A DNA stretch of 34,692 bases, from positions 1-34,692 of IMG/VR virus record IMGVR_UViG_3300035670_000760; one strand, 5' to 3'. Both the position numbers and the translations under genes were made by a program. The stretch is from a virus. Positions within the stretch are counted from its first letter, which is position 1. Every line of letters starts with the position of its first letter. Under the pieces are notes generated by a model. The model saw only the letters and a list, made by a program, of their open reading frames with translations, was not told the origin of the DNA and ran no database searches. This document shows positions 1 through 6,990 of the stretch, one piece after another.

Positions 1-127
1 GTGGGCCCGCTACAGAACTTGGATTACCCGTAAGACCTTGTGGTCCTTGGTTGCCCTGCGGGCCTTGTCTTCCCTGAAAACCCTGTGTACCTACTGTACC
101 TTGTATCCCCTGTGGTCCTTGGTTGCC
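1..127. repeat. Inverted terminal repeat, left copy (127 bp)
   Basis: Bases 1-127 are an exact reverse complement of 34566-34692. Identity stops at base 128 (t here, c in the other copy). Both copies encode the same collagen-like residues ending in SSVAGP, in the same codon phase. An identity of exactly 127 bases that begins at the very first base suggests an assembly-graph overlap (k = 127) rather than a genome terminus. Confidence 0.97.
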
Positions 128-1372
128 TTGAAAACCTTGTGGTCCTGTTATGCTAGGTCCTTGATTACCTTGTGGTCCTTGGTTTCCTTGTGATCCGGTA
201 GGTCCTTGATTGCCCTGAGCGCCGGTAGTACCTTGTACTCCCTGTGGTCCTTGGTTGCCTTGAAAACCTTGTATTCCTTGTGGTCCTTGATTGCCTTGTG
301 GGCCCTGATTACCTTGTGGTCCTTGTCTTCCCTGAAAACCTTGTGTACCTACTGTACCTTGTATCCCCTGCGGTCCTTGGTTGCCCTGTGGTCCTGTGAG
401 AGATAAATTAGATCTATATACAACATTTCCTTGATTATTTACTAATAATATATTAGTTTCGGATGTACCTAGTGGAACTTTGGTTAATTTCAAACTTCCA
501 GAAAAAGAACCTGTGTAATTAAATATACTTCCTGATATTATATCCTCTAAAGGTCGTGCTATTGATCTGTTTCCTACACCATAAAAAATTTGACCATTTA
601 ACAGGTTTGGTGTCGCATTTGCTCTACCTGCACCTAATACCACACCTCCCCCATTAGTAGGGTGTACTTTAGTTACAATACCTAAATTCTGTATTAGATT
701 TGATCCAGTTGGAGGTACATTAGTGTATCCACCACTAGATCCAACATATATGACTTCTCCATTTTGGAAAGCAGATGTATTTACTTCTGTTATTAATCCG
801 GATATTATACCGAGACCCTCCGCTCCAGCTGTTAATGTTTGAGCTAATATAAAAGTAGCGGGCATTGTAGAAGCTACGGAAGCACTTGCAGCAATAACCC
901 CCACAATATTACCTGATGTTCCGGACCCAGTTGCATGTACCGGAGTTCCTTTGTAAAGAGTATATCCAGATACATTCTTTACATTTTCTACGATAGTGTC
1001 TAAATTACCAAAGAAAAGATTACCGGCTCCATCTGTTTCGATAACTTGACCGGCAATACCATCTATTGCAGGATAATTTAATCCACTTGCAGTTAATTCA
1101 GATAAAACATTTAATCTATTTACAATTAAATTAGATCCTGTAATATAACCAACTTGAGAGAAGTCAACATAAGAACCAGAAACCAACAAAGAACCAGATA
1201 TTACGGCGCTTCCAGAAAAGGGAAAACCTACCCCACCACCAGAATTTAGAGCGTATGATGCGGTTATTGCATAAGATGAGGATATTAAGTTATATAACCT
1301 AGACCCGTCTCCATCGAAAGACCCAGAATAATACCCTGATCCAGAAATAATAGTAGGCCTGTAAATTAACAT
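1..1372 (-). CDS. Tail fibre protein with collagen-like repeats, 3' end cut by the window edge
   Basis: This reading frame starts at ATG 1372-1370 and stays open to base 1, giving 457 codons without a stop, so the C-terminus lies outside the window. The N-terminal part (MLIYRPTIISGSGYYSG, then a GDGSRLYNL / SSSYAITASYA stretch) resembles tail fibres and appendages of Bacteroidota phages. A middle domain of about 200 residues (around YTLYKGTPVHATGSG to VVLGAGRANATPN) is beta-rich and resembles a domain common in phage fibres. From about base 396 downward the protein becomes a Gly-X-Y collagen-like array rich in GNQGPQ units, expected to form a trimeric shaft. The gene has its own upstream element (1381-1393) just after a terminator, so it looks like a separate late transcription unit. 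The last 127 bases match the other window end in inverted orientation. Receptor-binding function is inferred; the tip that would carry it is missing. Confidence 0.85.
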   Translation of the reverse strand, partial: MLIYRPTIISGSGYYSGSFDGDGSRLYNLISSSYAITASYALNSGGGVGFPFSGSAVISGSLLVSGSYVDFSQVGYITGSNLIVNRLNVLSELTASGLNYPAIDGIAGQVIETDGAGNLFFGNLDTIVENVKNVSGYTLYKGTPVHATGSGTSGNIVGVIAASASVASTMPATFILAQTLTAGAEGLGIISGLITEVNTSAFQNGEVIYVGSSGGYTNVPPTGSNLIQNLGIVTKVHPTNGGGVVLGAGRANATPNLLNGQIFYGVGNRSIARPLEDIISGSIFNYTGSFSGSLKLTKVPLGTSETNILLVNNQGNVVYRSNLSLTGPQGNQGPQGIQGTVGTQGFQGRQGPQGNQGPQGNQGPQGIQGFQGNQGPQGVQGTTGAQGNQGPTGSQGNQGPQGNQGPSITGPQGFQGNQGPQGIQGTVGTQGFQGRQGPQGNQGPQGLTGNPSSVAGP

Positions 1373-1380
1373 GATTAACC

Positions 1381-1393
1381 TTTATTATAAATA
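1381..1393 (-). promoter_or_regulatory. Candidate late promoter element TATTTATAATAAA
   Basis: Read on the minus strand, this 13-mer ends 8 bases before the ATG of the fibre gene at 1372. It matches, with one substitution, identical 13-mers before the genes at 9023 and 19961. It lies between a terminator (1411-1447) and the fibre start, where a new transcription unit must begin. Promoter identity is inferred from position and recurrence; no start site is known. Confidence 0.6.
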
Positions 1394-1410
1394 TTGCATA
1401 ATGTACTAAT

Positions 1411-1447
1411 TAAAAAGCCCCGCCAAATTTTTTAGCGGGGCGAAAAA
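1411..1447 (-). terminator. Rho-independent terminator after the 1463-1843 gene
   Basis: On the minus strand a 7-bp perfect GC stem (GCCCCGC and GCGGGGC, window positions 1441-1435 and 1423-1417) encloses an 11-base A/T-rich loop and is followed by TTTTTAATTA. It sits 16 bases past the stop codon of the upstream minus-strand gene. In the plus direction no T run follows, so it should act mainly on minus-strand transcripts. Confidence 0.9.
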
Positions 1448-1462
1448 TCGAATAGTTTTCAA

Positions 1463-1843
1463 TTACACTAAGTCTTGAATTTTTTGCTTGATTGCAAAGA
1501 ACTTTGCCTGATTCCAAGCAAATACTTCATACAATTCTACTACAATGCCGAAGCCTTTAGTAACTGTATCAACTACTTTGTCTTGAGCTACGCCTGTACG
1601 CTTTGCAATTTCCGCATGTGCTTTTTTAGCTTCTTCCACACTCAAGTTTTTAAGTTGGTTGATTGCCATAGGAGCATCGGAAACAATCTCTTGAACTTTA
1701 AAGAATTCAGGAGTCAACGCAATAAGGTCAGGAATTACTTGAAATCCATCAGCAAATACGTTTTTTACATTTTTTCCTAAATCAATTACGTCGCAGATAG
1801 TGTCTACTACTTCGTCGTAACCTAGATCATCAAAATTTGCCAT
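1463..1843 (-). CDS. Small helical protein of unknown function, 126 aa
   Basis: I do not recognise this protein. It starts MANFDDLGYDEVVDT and looks almost wholly alpha-helical, with alternating hydrophobic and charged stretches. There is no signal peptide and no clear membrane segment, though residues 35-50 are fairly hydrophobic. Codon use and AT content match the neighbours. It is followed by the strongest terminator in the window (1411-1447) and preceded by a 73-base A/T-rich gap, so it looks like a monocistronic, possibly abundant transcript. A plus-strand frame across the same bases (1475-1780) has no protein-like character and is a shadow. It lies between a virion fibre gene and two small genes of unknown role, so context does not settle whether it is structural. 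Confidence 0.8.
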   Translation of the reverse strand: MANFDDLGYDEVVDTICDVIDLGKNVKNVFADGFQVIPDLIALTPEFFKVQEIVSDAPMAINQLKNLSVEEAKKAHAEIAKRTGVAQDKVVDTVTKGFGIVVELYEVFAWNQAKFFAIKQKIQDLV

Positions 1844-1916
1844 TTTATTAATTTTAAAGAGTTAATTAATAATAGATATTACGGTATCTTCAAAATATAT
1901 GCCATTTTATGTTAAA

Positions 1917-2465
1917 TTAATTGTAACAAATATCATTTTCTAATTTACCTAGTATCTTAAAAACTTTTTTGTATTTATATCCGGTTACTATATCTAGTGT
2001 TTTTACCTTATCTAATTCAGAATCAGGTATTTTCGTATATATGTATCCATCTAAAAAGCAATAATTGTAAACGTAAGTATGTATATCTTCTTCAGTATTG
2101 GAAAAGATCAATAGGATGTCATCATTTATTAAAACCTCTACTTGTACGTCATCGTCAGGATGCAAGGGATTGCCTTCATCGTCCATTTCATTCATTTCCT
2201 CGTCAGAATAAGAAAAAGCATCAAAAGAATCCTCATTGCCGTCCAAAAAGGAAAAAAAGTCATCCATTTCTTTAGAATCTTCTATCGTGTTACCAAAAAT
2301 GTCAAAATTATTGGAATCAGCAGAAAATATCATGTTAAATGTCTCCCTATTCAAATCAAAGTTATCGTCGGGATTTTTTAATAAGATATTGTTGTATAAA
2401 AACAATACTCTATCATGCTCCGACATGAAAGATAATGTGTCATTCAATCTTTTCTTTAAATTCAT
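1917..2465 (-). CDS. Acidic phage protein of unknown function, 182 aa
   Basis: I do not recognise this protein. Its middle third (about residues 55-110) is strikingly acidic, with long runs of D and E (for example around SKEMDDFFSFLDGNEDSFDAF and the later HPDDDVQVEV). The C-terminal part looks like a small alpha/beta domain (VYNYCFLDGYIYTKIPD). No signal peptide or membrane helix is visible. Its start overlaps the end of the upstream gene 2440-2799 by 26 bases, so the two are probably one transcript and translationally coupled. Such an acidic segment could mimic DNA or bind a basic partner, but that is speculation. Confidence 0.8.
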   Translation of the reverse strand: MNLKKRLNDTLSFMSEHDRVLFLYNNILLKNPDDNFDLNRETFNMIFSADSNNFDIFGNTIEDSKEMDDFFSFLDGNEDSFDAFSYSDEEMNEMDDEGNPLHPDDDVQVEVLINDDILLIFSNTEEDIHTYVYNYCFLDGYIYTKIPDSELDKVKTLDIVTGYKYKKVFKILGKLENDICYN

Positions 2466-2799
2466 CCTGTAGCATTTGTTTTAACTTATCTAACAAATCT
2501 TCTACATCATTGTTTTCATCTACATCTAAATCTATCATGTAAGGTACTAAGGCATTTCCCTTATTGTCAAAAACATCCTTATTTGCATAAATGTAGAATT
2601 GACATTTTATAGATGGACATAATGTAATTTCGGCTCTAACTTCTCCCTCATCTCCTCCTATGGGTATTAAATTTTCTTTCTCTTTAAAATGTACTGTAAG
2701 TGATTTTATTTTAAAGAATGCTTCCGGGAATATCTTCTTTAGATATACCATGTGTCCCATGTGTTCAAAATCAGATAATGCTTTTATCATTGTTGTCAT
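2440..2799 (-). CDS. Small phage protein of unknown function, 119 aa
   Basis: I do not recognise this protein. It begins MTTMIKALSDFEHMGHM. A second ATG three codons in could also serve, but the first is closest to the upstream region. The middle has beta-like stretches (EVRAEITLCPSIKCQFYIY) and the C-terminal 35 residues form a charged helix (DVEDLLDKLKQMLQDEFKEKIE). There is no signal or membrane segment. It is the first gene leftward from the divergent region 2800-3243, so it is probably the leader of a two-gene minus-strand operon with the acidic protein that overlaps its end. No clear host-type promoter could be placed in front of it. Confidence 0.8.
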   Translation of the reverse strand: MTTMIKALSDFEHMGHMVYLKKIFPEAFFKIKSLTVHFKEKENLIPIGGDEGEVRAEITLCPSIKCQFYIYANKDVFDNKGNALVPYMIDLDVDENNDVEDLLDKLKQMLQDEFKEKIE

Positions 2800-2981
2800 A
2801 ATGTATAATGTGTTTTAATTTATAATCAATTATCAATAAATGTATGTTACATGTTCTACTATAAATAGATTTTACATGTATTTTTCATGTTTTTTTTAAT
2901 TTTTTTATTTTACTGGGGGGCATGATTTCTATTTTGAGATACCCTCCAAAAAATCTACATGTTAATAAAATGTTAAAATTT

Positions 2982-3057
2982 CATGATTATACATCAATAG
3001 TCAACTTTTGTCAAAAAAATTATGTTAACATGCACCATGTCTAAATGTATAATCATG
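2982..3057. repeat. 13-bp perfect inverted repeat with 50-bp spacer
   Basis: CATGATTATACAT at 2982-2994 and ATGTATAATCATG at 3045-3057 are exact reverse complements. The 50-base spacer contains the 10-bp palindrome ATGTTAACAT (3022-3031). The arms include CATG, the core of the ACATGT boxes scattered through the region. The spacer is long for an RNA hairpin and fits better with paired protein-binding sites. Confidence 0.8.
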
Positions 3058-3200
3058 TTTAATGCTCATTAATATCTTTAAAACAAAATGAAAAACATCA
3101 ATAACATGTGAATCTAACATAATTATATATGTAATTGTTTTCTTTATATTACATAGCATTCATGTAAAAACATGTAGATAATAAAAAAATGCAAAAAAAG

Positions 3201-3230
3201 TTGATTATATAAAAAAATTGACTACCTTTG
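3201..3230 (+). promoter_or_regulatory. Bacteroidota-type sigma promoter
   Basis: A TTG at 3201-3203, a 19-base spacer, and TACCTTTG at 3223-3230 match the known Bacteroidota primary-sigma consensus (TTTG, 19-21 bases, TAnnTTTG). Transcription would start about 6-8 bases downstream, leaving a very short leader before the ATG at 3244. The next gene is therefore probably read by unmodified host RNA polymerase, as expected for an early gene. Confidence 0.8.
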
Positions 3231-3243
3231 TAAAAAAAATAAC

Positions 3244-4809
3244 ATGATCAAAGACATTAAAACACAAAAAAGAATATCATATCTTCTTTTGACCTGCGCT
3301 ATTTTCCTAGCTTCCGTCGTAGGTTTTTTCTCTGTAAAAGGATTATCTCAAGTTTTCGCCGGAGCAGGAATGGCCATCATTCTTTTAGGTGCCGGGATAG
3401 AAGTATCAAAACTTGTCATCGCATCATTCCTCCATAGATACTGGGATAAACTAACTTTCGGGTATAAAGTGGGGGGATTAATTTTCTTATTCCTTGTCAT
3501 CTTTGTAACATCTTCCGGGGTCTATGGCATTCTTTCTCAAGCATATACCGAGAATAAAAATAAGCTCATGGCATCTAAATCGGAAGTTGCATTGATTGAA
3601 GAGAAAAAGAAATTCTTCATAGACAAAAAGAATGATTTGCAAAGTGAGTATAAGCAAATTATTTCTGACATTACTCAAACAAGATTACAAAGAAATACAA
3701 CATCTTCTGGAATGATGAGCGATTCAAAAGATGTTTACACAGATAGTAGAGGAAGAACATCATCAAGATCAAATGCATCTACTAGAAAAGATTATTTACA
3801 ACAAGTAGAAGGTCTTAACTCTGACATTGGAAAAATGGAAAGCAGAAGGGATGGAGTATATGTGGACATCACAAATATTTCGGATTCTATTTTTTATTAT
3901 GAAACAAAGATTATAGCTATAAAATCAAGTAACGATGTAGCTGTAGAACTTGGACCTCTCATTTATCTTTCTGAAGTTACTAATACAAGTTTAGATAAGG
4001 TACTATTTTGGTTTTTAATGGTTATTGTATTCTTAGCAGACCCATTGGCTATTGCATTATTAACTGCTTATCACTATACTCAAAAAGTAATCATAGAAGA
4101 AAATGAAAAAGATTCTGATAATATTGAAAAGAATCCTATTCCAGAAACGCCGAAAGAGAGAAGCCCTTTAGCAGAATTTTACTCGGATGATTTAACGGAG
4201 GAGGATACAAGATATATTCAAGATTTTAATGAGAAGGTAAAATTTACTAGTTCTTTTGCAGAATTTACTAGCTCTTTTGCAGAATTTACTAGCTCTTTTG
4301 GAGAACCTCTAGTTGGTTCAAGAGTACCTACAAACTCAAATAATTTACAAGGTGATTTTTCATTGTCAATGGCTCTATCAAAACCGAAAAGAAGAGGGAG
4401 ACCTACAGGAAGTAAGAATAAACCAAAAAATAACAGTATAGAATCCACTAATGAATTTGCAGATATGACTATTGTAAAAGGATCTTTTAATGAGGTTAAG
4501 GAAGATTCTGACGCAGCAATTGCAGAACAAGTAATACTTCAAGAAATAGTTACCGGAAGTTTTGACAGTTTCGTTCAAGAAGAGATAGAACCAGAAGTAA
4601 TAGAAGAAGTTGAATCAGAAGTAATAGAAGAAGTTGAATCAGATGTAATAGAAGATATTACTTTTGAGCCTATAGACGAAGATTACGATATTTCTTCAGG
4701 TGAGCAAGAAGAAGAAATTATAATACCTGCTTCTAAAAATCAAGTAAAAAGTAGAAATTATAGAGAGCCTAAGACTGATGTAAAAAAAAACTCTCTGAAT
4801 CGGAATTAA
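3244..4809 (+). CDS. Multi-pass membrane protein with coiled coil and charged C-terminal tail, 521 aa
   Basis: Three hydrophobic helices are visible near the N-terminus (about residues 11-31, 37-61, 75-97). A long charged coiled-coil stretch follows (about 100-235), then a fourth membrane helix (about 251-275, FWFLMVIVFLADPLAIALL). The remaining 245 residues are polar and probably disordered. They contain three copies of a 7-residue unit (E/K)FTSSFA, an AT-hook-like RRGRP motif (about 383-387) in a basic patch, and acidic EVIEEVES repeats. The arrangement suggests an inner-membrane protein with a cytoplasmic tail that could touch DNA or a partner. The specific role is unknown. Transcription should come from the host-type promoter 13 bases upstream. 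The annotated stop (TAA at 4807-4809) is five codons after an A AAA AAC heptamer; a -1 shift there would add 25 residues (see 4785-4868). Confidence 0.88.
   Translation: MIKDIKTQKRISYLLLTCAIFLASVVGFFSVKGLSQVFAGAGMAIILLGAGIEVSKLVIASFLHRYWDKLTFGYKVGGLIFLFLVIFVTSSGVYGILSQAYTENKNKLMASKSEVALIEEKKKFFIDKKNDLQSEYKQIISDITQTRLQRNTTSSGMMSDSKDVYTDSRGRTSSRSNASTRKDYLQQVEGLNSDIGKMESRRDGVYVDITNISDSIFYYETKIIAIKSSNDVAVELGPLIYLSEVTNTSLDKVLFWFLMVIVFLADPLAIALLTAYHYTQKVIIEENEKDSDNIEKNPIPETPKERSPLAEFYSDDLTEEDTRYIQDFNEKVKFTSSFAEFTSSFAEFTSSFGEPLVGSRVPTNSNNLQGDFSLSMALSKPKRRGRPTGSKNKPKNNSIESTNEFADMTIVKGSFNEVKEDSDAAIAEQVILQEIVTGSFDSFVQEEIEPEVIEEVESEVIEEVESDVIEDITFEPIDEDYDISSGEQEEEIIIPASKNQVKSRNYREPKTDVKKNSLNRN
4240..4302 (+). 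repeat. Three 21-bp tandem repeats in coding sequence
   Basis: Three successive 21-base units at 4240-4260, 4261-4281 and 4282-4302 differ at only a few bases and encode KFTSSFA, EFTSSFA and EFTSSFG. They fall in the polar tail of the membrane protein. A second in-frame repeat (24-base unit, EVIEEVES) lies near 4594-4650. Confidence 0.9.
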
Positions 4810-4868
4810 GGAATATGTCACCAGCTCAAATAAAAGAGTGGTACAAAATAAACAAAAATACTAAATAA
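4785..4868 (+). other. Possible -1 frameshift site with 25-codon extension
   Basis: The zero-frame codons at 4786-4791 (AAA AAC) with the preceding A form the slippery heptamer A AAA AAC, inside a run of nine A (4782-4790). Zero frame ends after five more codons. The -1 frame continues without interruption for 25 codons, reading LSESELRNMSPAQIKEWYK and ending at TAA 4866-4868. That sequence is charged and helix-like, more protein-like than the zero-frame end SLNRN. Alternatives are an indel error in the A9 run, or a separate 17-codon frame from ATG 4815. No clear downstream stimulatory hairpin was seen. Confidence 0.5.
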
Positions 4869-4892
4869 ATTGTTACACCAAAAAAAGTTTTT

Positions 4893-5492
4893 ATGAAATC
4901 ACAAGAGTTGTTTAAAGAATTTACAGATTTATTAGAGTTACGCGTAGCTAGCGAAAGAAAAGAAAAGTTTTTAAAGTTACTATCAGACTATGAGACTACA
5001 TTACAAAAAGCTCCGGCTTCTATGTTTTTAGACAATAATTATTGTTATGAAGGAGGTCTACTACAGTTTGCAATTAACACCTACAATTTCGGATTAGGCC
5101 TTTGTAAATTATATAAGTCCACCGACATTGCCTTAGATTTTAATTTAGAAGAGTTTACAGTAGCCGCATTATTTAATTCCATTGGACTATGTGGTGTAGA
5201 TGAAGATCCTTTCTTTGTAGAGGAAACCTCTGACTGGCATAGGAAAAATTTAAATAGAGGATATAAGTTTAATGACGTAGCTAAGTTTTTAGTAGCTTCT
5301 GATAAGTCTTTATATTTGTTGCAGAAATATGTGACTTTATCATACAATGAATATGTTGCAATAAAAATTCAAGCGGGGCTATACGACGATTCAGCATCCA
5401 AATATTTACAAATACCAGAGACCAAAAAAGTAACTTTAGGTTCTATCATTATGGCATCTACAGACGCAGCAAGACAAATGGTTTCTTCATAA
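4893..5492 (+). CDS. HD-domain-like protein lacking the catalytic HD residues, 199 aa
   Basis: The scaffold follows a family of HD-superfamily phosphohydrolases that I know from phages and Firmicutes. The order is an APAS segment (40-43), YEGGLL (52-57), an ALFHD-like helix (92-96), a GHGEKS-like helix (134-139), QKY then LS (144-150), an AI..HMG-like segment (156-162) and a final helix. The metal-binding positions are replaced: family EH is QF at 58-59, family HD is NS at 95-96, family GHGEKS is VASDKS at 134-139, and family WHMG is IQAG at 159-162. It is therefore probably a catalytically dead relative kept as a binding or regulatory protein. It sits in a row of plus-strand accessory genes before the sigma factor. 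The assignment rests on remembered family patterns; a structure prediction would settle it. Confidence 0.6.
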   Translation: MKSQELFKEFTDLLELRVASERKEKFLKLLSDYETTLQKAPASMFLDNNYCYEGGLLQFAINTYNFGLGLCKLYKSTDIALDFNLEEFTVAALFNSIGLCGVDEDPFFVEETSDWHRKNLNRGYKFNDVAKFLVASDKSLYLLQKYVTLSYNEYVAIKIQAGLYDDSASKYLQIPETKKVTLGSIIMASTDAARQMVSS

Positions 5493-5502
5493 AAAACAAA
5501 AC

Positions 5503-5805
5503 ATGCTAATAATATCAATAATAATAAACGTAATACTTTTATACATAGCCATAGTAAATTTCTCTAAAAATGAAAAATTACTTATAGAATCAGAGAAATA
5601 CTTAAATGAGTTAGAAAAAGAAAATGATAATTACTTTAATATAATACTATCCATAAGATCAAGAGTAAGAGATTCACTAGACACAATGAGAACCCTAGAT
5701 AGAATCGGAGCATTTGAATCAGATGATGAAGTTGGAATAGTATTTAAACAGTTAAGTCACACGATAGAGGAACTAGATTTACTTTTTACAGCGGATAAGA
5801 AGTAG
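5503..5805 (+). CDS. Small membrane-anchored coiled-coil protein, 100 aa
   Basis: Residues 1-20 (MLIISIIINVILLYIAIVNF) form one strongly hydrophobic helix directly at the N-terminus. A charged coiled coil follows (about 22-60, ending near IRSRVRDSLDTM) and then a short conserved-looking segment RIGAFESDDEVGIVF. The topology is a single-pass protein with its bulk probably in the cytoplasm. The RIGAFESDDEVG segment looks like one I have seen in small T4-like phage proteins of unknown function, so the family is likely conserved, but I cannot name it. The gene ends in tandem stops TAG TAA and is followed directly by a terminator (5812-5843), so it closes the transcript that begins near 3244. Confidence 0.82.
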   Translation: MLIISIIINVILLYIAIVNFSKNEKLLIESEKYLNELEKENDNYFNIILSIRSRVRDSLDTMRTLDRIGAFESDDEVGIVFKQLSHTIEELDLLFTADKK

Positions 5806-5811
5806 TAACAC

Positions 5812-5843
5812 AAAAAAGTCATCTTTTAAGGTGGCTTTTTTTT
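5812..5843 (+). terminator. Rho-independent terminator before the sigma gene
   Basis: The run AAAAAAGTCATC (5812-5823) pairs with GGTGGCTTTTTT (5830-5841), allowing two G-U pairs, around a 6-base loop, and ends in a T tract. It lies just after the stop of the 100-residue membrane protein and 13 bases before the sigma gene. It should separate the two transcripts or make read-through into the sigma gene partial. Confidence 0.8.
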
Positions 5844-5855
5844 ATTGGATATAAT

Positions 5856-6536
5856 ATGAAAAAATTAAAGAAAAAAATGTACTTTGATGATACGGTACAA
5901 AATTCAATAGTAGAATATAATAAACTTACGTCACAAAAAGAAAAAAATATATTATACGAATTAAATATATATCCTGCATTTTGTAAACTCGCAGAAAATT
6001 TAATAAATATGGGTAAATATATGTACATTGATTTACCGTATGAGGATTTACATTGTCAAGTAGTTTCCATGCTGACTATAAAAATGCATAGATATAATGA
6101 AGAACGAGCTAAAGCATATTCTTTTTTTACCCGGATTGCTATAAATTATCTTATCATGGAAAATAAGAAAGGATATAAAAATAGAGTAGGAGAAGCAGAG
6201 TTATGGGAAATAGATGAAGAGAGAGATATAATAAACGAGGTAGTCACTAAACATTATAAAGATTCTTTGGATGACTTTATGAATTTATGGACGGGAGAAT
6301 TATATGAAAAATTAAGATGCACATTTAAAAATAATTTAGATAAAGCGATAGCAGATTCGATTATTGACATTTTTAAGCATCGCAAATCTTTATATGCATT
6401 TAATAAGAAAGCATTATATGTATTAATAAGAGAAAGATCTAATATTCCCATGACAAATACGAACAGAATCACTAAGATAGTAAAAATATTTAAAGATGAT
6501 TTTGATTTTCAATTTAATAAATACATGAAAAAATAA
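5856..6536 (+). CDS. gp55-like late sigma factor, 226 aa
   Basis: The protein has the arrangement of T4 gp55-type late sigma factors. A helical N-terminus precedes a sigma region 2-like core (about residues 65-105). There, LPYEDLHCQVVSMLTIKMHRY leads into AKAYSFFTRIAINYLIMENKK, matching the family's HAYITQACFNAFVQRIKKE pattern. That core binds the beta' clamp helices and the -10 DNA. The C-terminal part (about 180-215, IRERSNIPMTNTNRITKIVKIFK) could be a small helix-turn-helix, and the end (DDFDFQF) is acidic and aromatic, as expected of a sliding-clamp-binding tail. The gene follows a terminator; its own promoter is unclear, although TATAAT lies immediately before the ATG. A recurring 13-mer before virion genes (9009-9021, 19939-19951, 1381-1393) is the likely target. 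The family call is good but based on motif resemblance only. Confidence 0.75.
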   Translation: MKKLKKKMYFDDTVQNSIVEYNKLTSQKEKNILYELNIYPAFCKLAENLINMGKYMYIDLPYEDLHCQVVSMLTIKMHRYNEERAKAYSFFTRIAINYLIMENKKGYKNRVGEAELWEIDEERDIINEVVTKHYKDSLDDFMNLWTGELYEKLRCTFKNNLDKAIADSIIDIFKHRKSLYAFNKKALYVLIRERSNIPMTNTNRITKIVKIFKDDFDFQFNKYMKK

Positions 6537-6537
6537 T

Positions 6538-6990
6538 ATGGAAGATATAAAATTATTTGATGATTTTAGCATGTCAAATCTTCTAAAAGAGATTTATGGC
6601 AATTCTAAAAAAAGATCAAAAGAATTAGATAAAACATTAAAAGGATTAGACGGAGTTGTACAAAGTGTAAATGACGCAGTAGTTATCCTACCGGTAGTTA
6701 AAGAATTTTTTGATGTAATGGTTAAAAATGATGACCAACTTATAAAAATGGCAGCTATTGTACAAAGAATGTATAGTAAAGCAGCATCTATTTCAAGTGG
6801 TGATTTTAACTTGACTGAAGAAGAAAAAGAAATGCTACTTCAAGAATTATCTCAAGAAACACAGAAAGAACTGAATGAATTAAAGATGCTACAAAAAGCT
6901 GAGGGGGATTTATTAGATGAATTTAAAGACATAGATAAACAACTAGAAGATGGGCTATTTAGTATCGGCGGAAGTGATAGAGACCTATAA
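6538..6990 (+). CDS. Coiled-coil phage protein of unknown function, 150 aa
   Basis: I do not recognise this protein. It is largely helical: an N-terminal charged stretch ([20 protein letters not shown]), a more hydrophobic middle (about residues 45-80, [15 protein letters not shown]), and a long acidic coiled coil (about 95-140) made of E, K, L and D. There is no signal peptide. It starts one base after the sigma gene stop and overlaps the next gene, the spike/hub protein, by 41 bases in another frame, so it is probably translated with them. Position before a baseplate gene hints at a structural, chaperone or assembly role, but the sequence does not prove it. Confidence 0.8.
   Translation: MEDIKLFDDFSMSNLLKEIYGNSKKRSKELDKTLKGLDGVVQSVNDAVVILPVVKEFFDVMVKNDDQLIKMAAIVQRMYSKAASISSGDFNLTEEEKEMLLQELSQETQKELNELKMLQKAEGDLLDEFKDIDKQLEDGLFSIGGSDRDL

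Larger units (their letters stand above)
2800..3243. other. Divergent gene-free regulatory region
   Basis: This 444-base stretch separates the leftward small genes from the long rightward array and has no convincing reading frame. It is extremely A/T-rich with T and A runs and one isolated G6 tract (2915-2920). It carries five ACATGT hexamers (2849, 2874, 2957, 3104, 3170) and further CATGT half-sites. It also holds a 13-bp inverted repeat (2982-2994 / 3045-3057), a palindrome ATGTTAACAT (3022-3031) and a host-type promoter (3201-3230). The density of palindromic sites fits an operator cluster or replication origin, but neither is shown directly. Confidence 0.7.

Noticed and set aside
206-406. 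Plus-strand 66-codon frame rich in Leu, Ser and Trp
   Set aside because: It is the antisense shadow of the collagen-like repeats of the minus-strand fibre gene. Similar Leu/Pro/Val-rich shadows at 14135-14590, 13981-14196 and 34141-34529 were rejected for the same reason.
2982-3057. RNA hairpin or terminator from the 13-bp inverted repeat
   Set aside because: The spacer is 50 bases, the arms are A/T-rich and no T tract follows the second arm, so paired protein sites are more likely.
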